Part shown: piece by piece, positions 8,524-16,597 of the stretch
How the letters are laid out: each line of letters opens with the position of its first letter
How positions within the stretch are numbered: the stretch's first letter is position 1
NCBI RefSeq assembly: GCF_000721495.1
Contig: NZ_JOHY01000007.1
Coordinates: forward strand, 194,344-258,343
Length of the DNA: 64,000 bases
From: Streptomyces sp. NRRL F-5123
Lineage (GTDB): Bacteria; Actinomycetota; Actinomycetes; Streptomycetales; Streptomycetaceae
Direction of reading: 5' to 3'
The notes under the pieces: model-generated
Told to the model about the DNA's origin: nothing
The model's input: only the letters and a program-made list of their open reading frames with translations
The model's database searches: none
Position numbers and translations under genes: made by a program

Positions 8524-10628
8524 CCGCCACCTCGACAAACGGCGAGGCCGGCGCGTACGCACCCGCGACCAGCGACGACGCCGGCGCGTACGCACCCACG
8601 ACGCGCGACGGGCCCGCCGCGTACGTCCCCGCCGCCGTGGACCACCTCACGCCCGGCGCCTGGCAGCGCGCCACCCGCCGGCTGCTGGCCAAGGCCCTCG
8701 GTGAATTCGCCCACGAGCGCCTCCTGGAGCCCGTACGCCTGGGCCCCGCACCCGCCGCCCCGGACGGGCCCGCCCGCTACGAGGTCACCTCCGACGACGG
8801 CCGCACGGCCCACCGCTTCACCGCCCGCCGCCTCGCCCTCGACCACTGGCAGGTCGACCCCGCCTCCCTCACCCGCCACACCCCGTCCGGTGAAGAAGCC
8901 GAACCCGACGCCCTCGCCTTCTTCACCGGCCTGCGCAGCACCCTCGGCCTGAGCGACGACATCCTCCCCGTCTACCTGGAGGAGATCACCGCGACCCTCT
9001 CCGCCACCGCCTTCCGGGGCCGCCCGCGCGAGCCCCGCGCCCGTACGGCCGCCGAGCTGCCCACCACCGGCTTCCAGGCCGTCGAGGCGGCGATGACCGA
9101 GGGCCACCCCTGCTTCGTCGCGAACAGCGGCCGGCTCGGTTTCGGCTCCTGCGACCACCGCCGCTACACGCCGGAGGCCGCCGCGCCCGTACGGCTCTTC
9201 TGGCTCGCGGCCCACCGCGACCACGCGGTCTTCAGCGCGGGAGAGGGCGTGGCCGAGCGGGACTTCATGGCGGCCGAGCTGGGTACCGTGCAGTACGCCC
9301 GGCTGCGCGGCACGCTCGCCGCGCGCGGCCTGGACCCTGCTGCGTACGTCCTGCTCCCCGCGCACCCCTGGCAGTGGGAGCACAAGCTCTCGGTGACTTT
9401 CGCCGGCGAGGTGGCCGCCGGGCGGCTGGTCCCGCTCGGGCCCGGGGACGACGGCTACCTCGCGCAGCAGTCCGTCCGTACGTTCTTCAACGCGTCCCAT
9501 CCCGAGCGGCACTACGTGAAGACGGCGCTCTCCGTCCTCAACATGGGCTTCATGCGCGGCCTGTCCGCCGCGTACATGGCGGGCACCCCGGCGATCAACG
9601 ACTGGCTCGCGGGCCTGATCGCCGCTGACCCGACACTGAAGGCCGCGCGCTTCTCGATCATCCGCGAGCGCGCCGCCGTCGGCTACCACCACCGCGGCTA
9701 CGAAGCCGCGACCGCCCACGGGTCGCCGTACCGGATGATGCTGGCCGCGCTGTGGCGGGAGAGCCCGGTGGCGGGGCTGGCGCCGGGCGAGACCCCGGTG
9801 ACGATGGCGGCCCTGCTGCACACCGACGACCACACCGACGCCGACGCCCATGCCCACACCCATCCCCACGCCGACGCCGACGCCCGAGCCGACGATCACA
9901 CCGGCAACAGCTCGGACGGCTCGAACAGCGCAGACGGCTCAGTCTGCTCAGCCGGCTCGTACAGCCCAGGCGGCCCGGACGCCCCGGACCGCGGAACGGA
10001 CTCCTTCGCCGCCGCCCTGATCGCCCGCTCCGGCCTGCCCCCGGCCCGCTGGCTGCGCCGCTACCTCGACGCCTACCTCGTCCCGGTCCTGCACAGCCTC
10101 TACGCGTACGGCCTGGCCTACATGCCGCACGGCGAGAACGTGATCCTCGTCCTGGGCGCGGACGGCGGCACCGTCGAGCGGGCCGTCTTCAAGGACATAG
10201 CCGAGGAGATCATGGTCATGGACCCGGATCTGCCGCTGCCCCCGGCCGCCGAGCGGATACGGGCGGCCGACGTGCCCGACGAGGAACGCGTGCTCGCGGT
10301 TTTCACCGACGTCTTCGACTGCTTCCTCCGCTTCCTGAGCGCCATCCTGCACACCCGCGGCGTGCTCGACGAGGACGCCTTCTGGCGCACGGTCGCCGAA
10401 TGCGTCGCGGACTACCAGCAGGCGCACCCCCACCTCGCCGACCGCTTCGCGCGGCACGACCTCTTCGCCGACAGCTTCGCGCTGTCCTGCCTCAACCGGC
10501 TCCAGCTCAGGAACAACCGCCGGATGGTGGACCTGGCCGATCCGTCGGCCGCGCTCCAGTTCGCCGGCACGCTCACGAACCCCCTCGCACCCCACCGTCC
10601 CCACCGCACCGACCGCGAAACCATTTGA
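8520..10628 (+). CDS. desD: Desferrioxamine synthetase (NRPS-independent siderophore synthetase)
   Basis: It joins and macrocyclises N-hydroxy-N-succinylcadaverine units with ATP. IucA/IucC-family motifs include HPWQWEHKL, VRTFFNASHPERHYVKTALSV, the C-terminal PHGENVILVL and CLNRLQLRNNRR. At 702 residues it is about 100 longer than I remember for S. coelicolor DesD. The excess is in two places. The N-terminus has three AYAP/AYVP-type repeats (about residues 10-40). A His/Asp- then Ser/Gly-rich insertion covers about residues 433-495, between conserved blocks. ATG 8520 overlaps the desC stop. It is the last des gene; 118 nt without a gene follow. Confidence 0.93.
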   Translation: MTATSTNGEAGAYAPATSDDAGAYAPTTRDGPAAYVPAAVDHLTPGAWQRATRRLLAKALGEFAHERLLEPVRLGPAPAAPDGPARYEVTSDDGRTAHRFTARRLALDHWQVDPASLTRHTPSGEEAEPDALAFFTGLRSTLGLSDDILPVYLEEITATLSATAFRGRPREPRARTAAELPTTGFQAVEAAMTEGHPCFVANSGRLGFGSCDHRRYTPEAAAPVRLFWLAAHRDHAVFSAGEGVAERDFMAAELGTVQYARLRGTLAARGLDPAAYVLLPAHPWQWEHKLSVTFAGEVAAGRLVPLGPGDDGYLAQQSVRTFFNASHPERHYVKTALSVLNMGFMRGLSAAYMAGTPAINDWLAGLIAADPTLKAARFSIIRERAAVGYHHRGYEAATAHGSPYRMMLAALWRESPVAGLAPGETPVTMAALLHTDDHTDADAHAHTHPHADADARADDHTGNSSDGSNSADGSVCSAGSYSPGGPDAPDRGTDSFAAALIARSGLPPARWLRRYLDAYLVPVLHSLYAYGLAYMPHGENVILVLGADGGTVERAVFKDIAEEIMVMDPDLPLPPAAERIRAADVPDEERVLAVFTDVFDCFLRFLSAILHTRGVLDEDAFWRTVAECVADYQQAHPHLADRFARHDLFADSFALSCLNRLQLRNNRRMVDLADPSAALQFAGTLTNPLAPHRPHRTDRETI

Positions 10629-10746
10629 CCCGATATATGACTTTCCCGCGTCCACCATCACCCCTTTGGCCGTTCCAGACCCACCTTTCTGCCCGAAATC
10701 GGGCAGGATTCTTGCAAAGCAAAGATCATCACACCAGTATCAACGG

Positions 10747-11022
10747 GTGCTCGAACGCCGGACCCCGTACGACGACCTGATCGACCACCTGGTGCGCACC
10801 ACGCCGCTGCACCGCGGCGAGGCGTCCCGGGTCGTCCTGGACGTCCTGGCGTACTTCGACGAGACGACGGAGGAGTTCGTCCGCCGCAGACACCGTGAGC
10901 TCCAGGCGAAAGGCCTGGTCAACGCGGAGATCTTCGCGCGGATCGGCGAGGAGCTGCCGCACCGCGCGGTCGCGCCCGCCGCGCTCTCCCAGCGCCAGCT
11001 GCGCCGCATCGTCTACGGCTGA
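10747..11022 (+). CDS. Small protein of unknown function between desD and glmS
   Basis: About 91 residues, rich in charged helices (TPYDDLIDHLVRTTPLHRGE, ETTEEFVRRRHRELQ), with no membrane segment or cysteines. GTG 10747 is proposed because the reading upstream of it is not protein-like and has codon use unlike the rest; no convincing Shine-Dalgarno was seen. A small conserved gene sits at the equivalent place before glmS in S. coelicolor (from memory). Function is not recognised. The Arg-rich C-terminus (QRQLRRIVYG) might bind nucleic acid, but that is a guess. Confidence 0.65.
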   Translation: MLERRTPYDDLIDHLVRTTPLHRGEASRVVLDVLAYFDETTEEFVRRRHRELQAKGLVNAEIFARIGEELPHRAVAPAALSQRQLRRIVYG

Positions 11023-11093
11023 GAAGACCCGGGCACCAGGGCAAGCAGAGCTTCAGGGACAAGCGCAGGACGACGGAGAGGGACGGACGGCTC

Positions 11094-12908
11094 ATGTGCG
11101 GAATCGTCGGGTACATCGGCAAGCGTGACGTGGCCCCACTGCTGCTGGAGGGCTTGCAGCGGCTGGAGTACCGCGGTTACGACTCGGCCGGCGTGGTCAT
11201 CACCGGCAGGTCGGGCGAGCTGCGGACGGTCAAGGCCAAGGGCCGGGTGCGGGAGCTGGAGTCGCGCATCCCCAAGCGCTTCGCCGGCACCACCGGCATC
11301 GCCCACACCCGCTGGGCCACCCACGGCGCGCCCAGCGACGTCAACGCGCACCCGCACCTGGACGGCGAGGAGAAGGTCGCAGTCGTCCACAACGGCATCA
11401 TCGACAACGCCTCCGAGCTGCGCGTCCGGCTCACCGCCGAGGGCGTCGTCTTCACCTCCGAGACCGACACCGAGGTGCTGGCCCACCTGATCGCCCGGTC
11501 CGCCGCCGAGACGCTGGAGAAGAAGGTCAGCGAGGCGCTGCGGTCGGTCGAGGGCACGTACGGCATCGCGGTGCTCCACCAGGACTTCCCCGGCCGGATC
11601 GTCGTGGCCCGCAACGGCTCGCCCGTGGTGCTGGGGATCGGCGAGAAGGAGATGTTCGTCGCCTCCGACGTGGCCGCGCTCGTCGCCCACACCCGGCAGG
11701 TCGTGACCCTCGGCGACGGCGAGATGGCCACTCTCAAGGCCGACGACTTCCGCACCTACACCACCGAGGGCTCGCAGACGACGGCTACGCCGACCACGGT
11801 GGAGTGGGAGGCCGAGTCGTACGACATGGGCGGCCACGACACCTACATGCACAAGGAGATCTTCGAGCAGGCCGAGGCGGTCGACCGGGTGCTGCGCGGC
11901 CGGATCGACGACCGGTTCGCGACCGTCCACCTGGGCGGCCTCAACATGGACGCGCGCGACGCGCGCAGCGTGCGCCGCATCAAGATCCTCGGCTGCGGCA
12001 CCAGCTACCACGCCGGGCAGATCGGCGCGGGCCTGATCGAGGAGCTGGCGCGCATCCCCGCGGACGCCGAACCCGCCTCGGAGTTCCGCTACCGCAACCC
12101 CGTGGTCGACCCCGACACCCTCTACGTCGCGGTGTCGCAGTCCGGCGAGACGTACGACGTGCTGGCGGCCGTCCAGGAACTCAAGCGCAAGGGCGCCCGG
12201 GTGCTGGGTGTGGTCAACGTCGTGGGCTCGGCCATCGCCCGCGAGGCGGACGGCGGCACGTACGTGCACGCCGGGCCCGAGGTCTGCGTGGTGTCCACCA
12301 AGTGCTTCACCAACACCGTCGTCGCCTTCGCGCTGCTGGCCCTGCATCTCGGCCGGGTGCGCGACCTGTCGGTCACCGACGGGCGGCGGATCATCGAGGG
12401 GCTGCGCCGGCTGCCGGCGCAGATCGAGGAGATCCTCAAGACCGAGCAGGACATCAAGCAGCTGGCCAAGTCCTACGCCGACGCGCACTCGATGCTGTTC
12501 ATCGGCCGGGTCCGCGGCTATCCGGTCGCGCGCGAGGCGTCGCTGAAGCTCAAGGAGGTCAGCTACATCCACGCCGAGGCCTACCCGGCCTCCGAACTCA
12601 AGCACGGGCCGCTGGCGCTGATCGACCCGTCGATGCCGACCGTCGCGATCGTGCCGGACGACGACCTGCTGGAGAAGAACCGCGCGGCGCTGGAGGAGAT
12701 CAAGGCCAGGAACGGCCGGATCCTGGCGGTCGCGCACCAGGTGCAGGAGAAGGCGGACCACACGATCGTGGTGCCCAAGAACGAGGACGAGCTGGACCCG
12801 ATCCTCATGGGCATCCCGCTCCAGCTCTTCGCCTACCACACCGCCCTCGCGCTGGGCCGCGACATCGACAAGCCGCGCAACCTGGCGAAGTCCGTCACCG
12901 TGGAGTAG
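11094..12908 (+). CDS. glmS: Glutamine--fructose-6-phosphate aminotransferase (isomerizing)
   Basis: It makes glucosamine-6-phosphate from fructose-6-phosphate and glutamine, feeding peptidoglycan and N-acetylglucosamine metabolism. The 604-residue protein starts MCGIVGYIG, so Cys2 is the nucleophile of the N-terminal glutaminase domain, which also has HTRWATHG. Two SIS sugar-isomerase domains follow (GCGTSYHAGQIG and SQSGETYDVLAA; FIGRVRGYPVAREASLKLKE). The C-terminus AKSVTVE is the normal family ending. Length is typical. The last 21 nt, including the stop codon, are duplicated directly downstream. Streptomyces genomes often carry two glmS paralogues; this is the adpA-linked one. Confidence 0.95.
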   Translation: MCGIVGYIGKRDVAPLLLEGLQRLEYRGYDSAGVVITGRSGELRTVKAKGRVRELESRIPKRFAGTTGIAHTRWATHGAPSDVNAHPHLDGEEKVAVVHNGIIDNASELRVRLTAEGVVFTSETDTEVLAHLIARSAAETLEKKVSEALRSVEGTYGIAVLHQDFPGRIVVARNGSPVVLGIGEKEMFVASDVAALVAHTRQVVTLGDGEMATLKADDFRTYTTEGSQTTATPTTVEWEAESYDMGGHDTYMHKEIFEQAEAVDRVLRGRIDDRFATVHLGGLNMDARDARSVRRIKILGCGTSYHAGQIGAGLIEELARIPADAEPASEFRYRNPVVDPDTLYVAVSQSGETYDVLAAVQELKRKGARVLGVVNVVGSAIAREADGGTYVHAGPEVCVVSTKCFTNTVVAFALLALHLGRVRDLSVTDGRRIIEGLRRLPAQIEEILKTEQDIKQLAKSYADAHSMLFIGRVRGYPVAREASLKLKEVSYIHAEAYPASELKHGPLALIDPSMPTVAIVPDDDLLEKNRAALEEIKARNGRILAVAHQVQEKADHTIVVPKNEDELDPILMGIPLQLFAYHTALALGRDIDKPRNLAKSVTVE

Positions 12909-12929
12909 AAGTCCGTCACCCTGGAGTAG
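12888..12929. repeat. 21-bp tandem duplication at the glmS 3' end
   Basis: Units 12888-12908 and 12909-12929 are identical at 20 of 21 positions (G to C in the second). Each encodes KSV/LTVE-stop in the glmS frame. The first contains the true stop codon, so the second copy is untranslated. This looks like a recent slippage or duplication event. Confidence 0.85.
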
Positions 12930-13004
12930 CCGCACCGGGCGCGCGCGAACCCCACCCGGACGAGTGACGGCTGAACGGGTGACTGTCACGCCAGGAGCGG
13001 ACTC

Positions 13005-13526
13005 CTACGGGATGACGACGACCGGGCGCTGCGCCCGGCGGGCGAGCCGCCCGGCGACCGAGCCGAAGATCCGCCCGGCCAGCCCGTGCGTGCCGCCGAC
13101 CACGATGGCGTCGGCCTCGTACTCCCGGCCGACCTCCTCCAGCTCGTGGCAGATGTCTCCGCCGCGCTCCACCAGCACCCAGGAGATCTCGGCGAGGTGG
13201 TCCGAGCAGGCCAGCTCCAGGCCGAGCACCTCGGTGCGGTGGTCGGGGACGTCGACGAAGACCGGCGGCTCGCAGCCCGCCCACACCGTGGCCGGCAGCC
13301 GGTTGGCCACATGCACGATGATCAGAGCGGACGCCGTCCTGCGGGCCATGCCCACGGCGTACGCGAGCGCGCGCTCGCTGGAGACGGACCCGTCGAACCC
13401 GACGACGACACCGTGCCGGAAGGCCGGATCGCAAGGATGCCGGGCGGGCGCCTGTTCGGGCAGCGCCGCGGCCGATTCGGCTAGCGGCCTGCGATCGGCG
13501 GGCTCGGGGAAGTCATGACCGGCCAT
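13005..13526 (-). CDS. Universal stress protein (UspA family)
   Basis: A 173-residue single-domain Usp. The core begins GVVVGFDGSVSSERALAYAV, the usual start of the alpha/beta nucleotide-binding fold. It ends with the ATP-loop signature VVGGTHGLAGRIFGSVAGRLARRAQRPVVVIP, where the G-x2-G-x9-G(S/T) pattern is largely kept. It probably binds ATP and acts in stress or dormancy physiology. ATG at 13526 (MAGHDFPEP) is preferred; the open frame extends 59 codons upstream without a better start. The gene is convergent with glmS, with 75 nt between the second glmS repeat and its stop. Confidence 0.85.
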   Translation of the reverse strand: MAGHDFPEPADRRPLAESAAALPEQAPARHPCDPAFRHGVVVGFDGSVSSERALAYAVGMARRTASALIIVHVANRLPATVWAGCEPPVFVDVPDHRTEVLGLELACSDHLAEISWVLVERGGDICHELEEVGREYEADAIVVGGTHGLAGRIFGSVAGRLARRAQRPVVVIP

Positions 13527-14297
13527 GATGCGGATTCTCGGCGAGGGCGGCGCTGACGCGCCGAGCAGCGGACAGGACGGGTCGTGCGGGTCGGTCCGCC
13601 GGACCGGCCGGTTTGGGCCAGTTCGCCACTTCCCGTCCCGCTCTCTCCAGAGTACGGCTGTAAGGACCGCCTGCACAGGTTCGGCAGCGTCTCCACCGGT
13701 CACGTACCCGGAGTTCCCAGGAGAATGCCGGAGCGGCGCCGCGAGCGCAACGCCATCCCGCCAACCGGCCGCACGGCGCGGCGCACCGGAGCATCCCGGG
13801 GGCGCATCGGATCACCCGCGGGCGGCCGCGCGCCGTGAGACGGTCATACCCGCTGCTGCCACGGGATATCCACCGGATTCACCCGTTCCGTGCGCCAGTT
13901 GGCGGCGCGCCCGGGAGCCGCCCCGCGCGCGCACCGGCGCGTTGTACGCGCCCCCCGCTCCTGAAGGTCGATTTTCGGCCAACTTCCGGGCCATGCACCG
14001 GCGTTCGGATGGACGCCCGCTAACACCCCTGTCACCTGCGGTTCTACGATGCGGCGTGTCGCGGGTGACGCACTGCGTGGCCGAAGTGACGGGAGGCGTA
14101 CTTCCCTCAGCGCGCAACGAGTGAAACGCTTCGTGATCGAATGCTTTACGCCACGTTGTCTTGTCGATTTGCCGTCAGGTGACAATGACGTCACTGACGC
14201 CCCACCTGACACAGTAGATTTGATCTTGGGTGGCCGCGCGGGGGGTACGTGCAGGACCGAGGTGACGACGCGTCGATTCGAGGGGGGCTTGAGCTCC
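13527..14297. other. Long intergenic region upstream of adpA
   Basis: These 771 bp between two divergent genes hold no convincing ORF. Near the adpA side, an 8-bp inverted repeat (GTCAGGTG 14174-14181, CACCTGAC 14203-14210) surrounds the palindrome TGACGTCA (14186-14193), and TAGATT about 5 bp later could be a -10 element. Long regulatory regions upstream of adpA are usual in Streptomyces, where several developmental regulators bind. Which of them bind here cannot be told from the sequence. Confidence 0.6.
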
Positions 14298-15632
14298 ATG
14301 AGCCAGGAGTCCGGTTCCGTTACGGCGACGGAGAGCCCGTCGCAGGCACCATCGGCATCGCCTCGCGCCATCCGTAAGCTCTCCGCGCGCCGGCGACCGG
14401 AAGTCGTCGCGGTGCTGCTGTTCAGCGGTGGCCCGATTTTCGAGAGTTCCATACCGCTGTCCGTCTTCGGGATAGACCGGCAGGACGCCGGGGTGCCGCG
14501 CTACCGGCTCCTGGTCTGCGCCGGCGAGGACGGACCGCTGCGCACCACCGGCGGTCTCGAACTGACCGCGCCCTACGGCCTGGAGGCCCTCTCCCGGGCC
14601 GGCACGGTCGTCGTGCCGACCTGGCGGTCGATCTCCCAGGCCCCGCCGCCCGAGGCGCTGGAGTCGATCCGCCGCGCTCACGAGGAGGGCGCCCGGATCA
14701 TCGGCCTGTGCACCGGCGCCTTCGTGCTGGCCGCGGCCGGGCTGCTGGACGGCAGGCCCGCCACCACGCACTGGATGTACGCGCCCACGCTCGCCAAGCG
14801 CTACCCGTCCGTGCACGTCGACCCGCGCGAGCTGTTCGTCGACGACGGCGACGTGCTGACGTCCGCCGGCACCGCCGCCGGCATCGACCTGTGCCTGCAC
14901 GTGGTGCGCACCGACCACGGCGGCGAGGCGGCCGCGGCGCTCGCCCGCCGGCTGGTCGTGCCGCCGCGCCGGTCCGACTGGCAGACCGGCCAGCGGCACC
15001 TGGACCGCTCTTTACCGGAGGAGATCGGCGCCGACCCGCTCGCCGAGGTCGTCGCCTGGGCCCTGGAGCACCTCCACGAGCAGTTCGACGTGGAGGCGCT
15101 GGCCGCGCGCGCGTACATGAGCCGGCGGACCTTCGACCGCCGCTTCCGCTCGCTCACCGGCAGTGCGCCGCTGCAGTGGCTGATCACCCAGCGGGTGCTC
15201 CAGGCGCAGCGGCTGCTGGAGACGTCGGACTACTCGGTGGACGAGGTCGCGGGCCGCTGCGGCTTCCGCTCCCCGGTGGCACTGCGCGGCCACTTCCGGC
15301 GGCAGCTCGGCTCCTCCCCCGCGTCCTACCGGGCCGCCTACCGGGCCCGCAGGCCGCAGGACGAGCCGGAACGGCAGCCGCCGCCCGCCGACCTGTCCGC
15401 GCTGCGCCGGGGCCCCGCGCCGGCCGGGGCGGCGGCGCCGGCGGGGCACCACCCGCCGGTCTCGCAGGTGCTCGCGCCACTGGGCAAGCCGGAGAGCGAC
15501 GCGTACGCCGCGCGCGTCCCCGACCAGCCGGGGCGGGGCGAGCCGCAGGACGGGCCCGCCCGCTCCCGGCTGCGTGGCGCACGCGGTCTGGGCGCCGCAC
15601 TGCCGGGACCACGTGACCGCCCCGTAGGGTGA
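14298..15632 (+). CDS. adpA: AdpA/BldH, AraC-family master regulator of development, with a TTA codon
   Basis: Pleiotropic activator of morphological differentiation and antibiotic genes. It has an N-terminal DJ-1/PfpI-like domain (about residues 38-210; [39 protein letters not shown]) and a C-terminal AraC DNA-binding domain (about 255-350; [39 protein letters not shown]). A single TTA Leu codon lies at 15012-15014 (codon 239) in the inter-domain linker, so translation should need the bldA tRNA. The protein is 444 residues, longer than the roughly 400 usual, because of a Pro/Ala/Gly-rich C-terminal tail. ATG 14298 follows a GGGGGG Shine-Dalgarno; upstream in-frame sequence is not conserved-looking. 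Confidence 0.96.
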   Translation: MSQESGSVTATESPSQAPSASPRAIRKLSARRRPEVVAVLLFSGGPIFESSIPLSVFGIDRQDAGVPRYRLLVCAGEDGPLRTTGGLELTAPYGLEALSRAGTVVVPTWRSISQAPPPEALESIRRAHEEGARIIGLCTGAFVLAAAGLLDGRPATTHWMYAPTLAKRYPSVHVDPRELFVDDGDVLTSAGTAAGIDLCLHVVRTDHGGEAAAALARRLVVPPRRSDWQTGQRHLDRSLPEEIGADPLAEVVAWALEHLHEQFDVEALAARAYMSRRTFDRRFRSLTGSAPLQWLITQRVLQAQRLLETSDYSVDEVAGRCGFRSPVALRGHFRRQLGSSPASYRAAYRARRPQDEPERQPPPADLSALRRGPAPAGAAAPAGHHPPVSQVLAPLGKPESDAYAARVPDQPGRGEPQDGPARSRLRGARGLGAALPGPRDRPVG

Positions 15633-15637
15633 GACGC

Positions 15638-16255
15638 ATGAACGACCGGATGGTGTGGATCGACTGTGAGATGACGGGGCTGTCACTGGCGCAGGACGCG
15701 CTGATCGAGGTGGCAGCCCTCGTCACCGACTCGGAGCTGAACGTGCTCGGGGAGGGGGTGGACGTCGTGATCCGCCCCCCCGCCGAGGCGCTCGACACCA
15801 TGCCGGACGTGGTCCGGGCCATGCACACCGCCTCCGGCCTGCTGGACGAGCTGGCCGGCGGGATGGCCCTGGCCGAGGCCGAGCGGATCGTGCTCGACTA
15901 CGTGCGCTCGCACGTCGCCGAGCCGCGCAAGGCGCCGCTGTGCGGGAATTCGGTGTCCACCGACCGCGGCTTCCTCGCGCGTGACATGCCCACGCTGGAG
16001 CAGCACCTGCATTACCGGATCGTGGACGTCTCCTCGGTCAAGGAGCTGGCCCGGCGCTGGTACCCGCGGGCCTACTTCAACAGCCCCGAGAAGAACGGCA
16101 ACCACCGCGCCCTCGCCGACATCCGCGAGTCGATCGCCGAGCTGCGCTACTACCGCGAGGCCGTCTTCGTCCCGCAGCCCGGCCCCGACACGGACACGGC
16201 CCGCGCGATCGCCGCCCGCCACGTCCTCCCGGCGGAGGGCCCGGCGGCGCACTGA
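15638..16255 (+). CDS. orn: Oligoribonuclease (DEDDh 3'-5' exonuclease)
   Basis: It degrades 2-5 nt RNAs and pGpG, ending RNA turnover and c-di-GMP breakdown. The 205-residue protein has Exo[10 protein letters not shown] (D9, E11), ExoII around [12 protein letters not shown] and Exo[14 protein letters not shown] (His and last Asp). ATG 15638, 5 nt after the adpA stop, is chosen over an in-frame GTG at 15629 because [14 protein letters not shown] is the family start. Orn next to adpA is the usual Streptomyces order. The C-terminus has about 25 extra residues after the conserved YYREAVF. Confidence 0.95.
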   Translation: MNDRMVWIDCEMTGLSLAQDALIEVAALVTDSELNVLGEGVDVVIRPPAEALDTMPDVVRAMHTASGLLDELAGGMALAEAERIVLDYVRSHVAEPRKAPLCGNSVSTDRGFLARDMPTLEQHLHYRIVDVSSVKELARRWYPRAYFNSPEKNGNHRALADIRESIAELRYYREAVFVPQPGPDTDTARAIAARHVLPAEGPAAH

Positions 16256-16401
16256 CCCGGGCGGCGCACCGCCCCGGCGGGGCACCGCCCCGGCCCCCGC
16301 AGGACCCGTGCGAAAGCAGGGCGCGACCACCCCTCGCCACCCTGTACACTTTTCGAGGCGACGCCACCCCGGCAAGATCACCGGGGGGACGTGCCGCCGA
16401 T

Positions 16402-16475
16402 GGTGGGTGTAGCTCAGCTGGTAGAGCACCTGGTTGTGGTCCAGGATGCCGCGGGTTCGAGTCCCGTCACTCACC
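16402..16475 (+). tRNA. tRNA-His (anticodon GTG)
   Basis: The cloverleaf folds cleanly. The extra G-1 is at 16402, opposite C73 at 16475. The 7-bp acceptor stem is GTGGGTG (16403-16409) with CACTCAC (16468-16474). The anticodon stem is CCTGG/CCAGG, with loop TTGTGGT and anticodon GTG at 16436-16438. The T arm is GCGGG-TTCGAGT-CCCGT. CCA is not encoded. A -10-like TACACT lies about 60 nt upstream. The 3' end borders an integrase gene, so this tRNA is the likely phage attachment locus. Confidence 0.97.
16436..16475 (+). other. Probable prophage attachment site (attL) in the tRNA-His 3' half
   Basis: A tyrosine integrase starts 122 bp downstream of tRNA-His and points away from it, the standard arrangement for tRNA 3'-end integration. 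The element would rebuild the tRNA with its own copy, so the core should lie within this anticodon-to-3'-end segment. I looked for a second copy of the T-arm/acceptor sequence in the rest of the window and saw none, so the exact core length cannot be fixed. Confidence 0.65.
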
Positions 16476-16484
16476 CTGGTTGAT

Positions 16485-16518
16485 CAAGGGCTGACCTGGA
16501 AAAACAGGTCAGCCCTTG
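16485..16518 (+). terminator. 14-bp hairpin downstream of tRNA-His
   Basis: Perfect arms CAAGGGCTGACCTG (16485-16498) and CAGGTCAGCCCTTG (16505-16518) with loop GAAAAA. It starts 9 bp after the tRNA and is probably its Rho-independent-type terminator. It lies on the phage side of the junction. Confidence 0.8.
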
Positions 16519-16597
16519 TTCATGCCCGGAGTTTGGGAACAACGCGGGAACACAACCCCCTCCCGCACCCCCTCAAAACGGACTACCGTCCGGGGCC

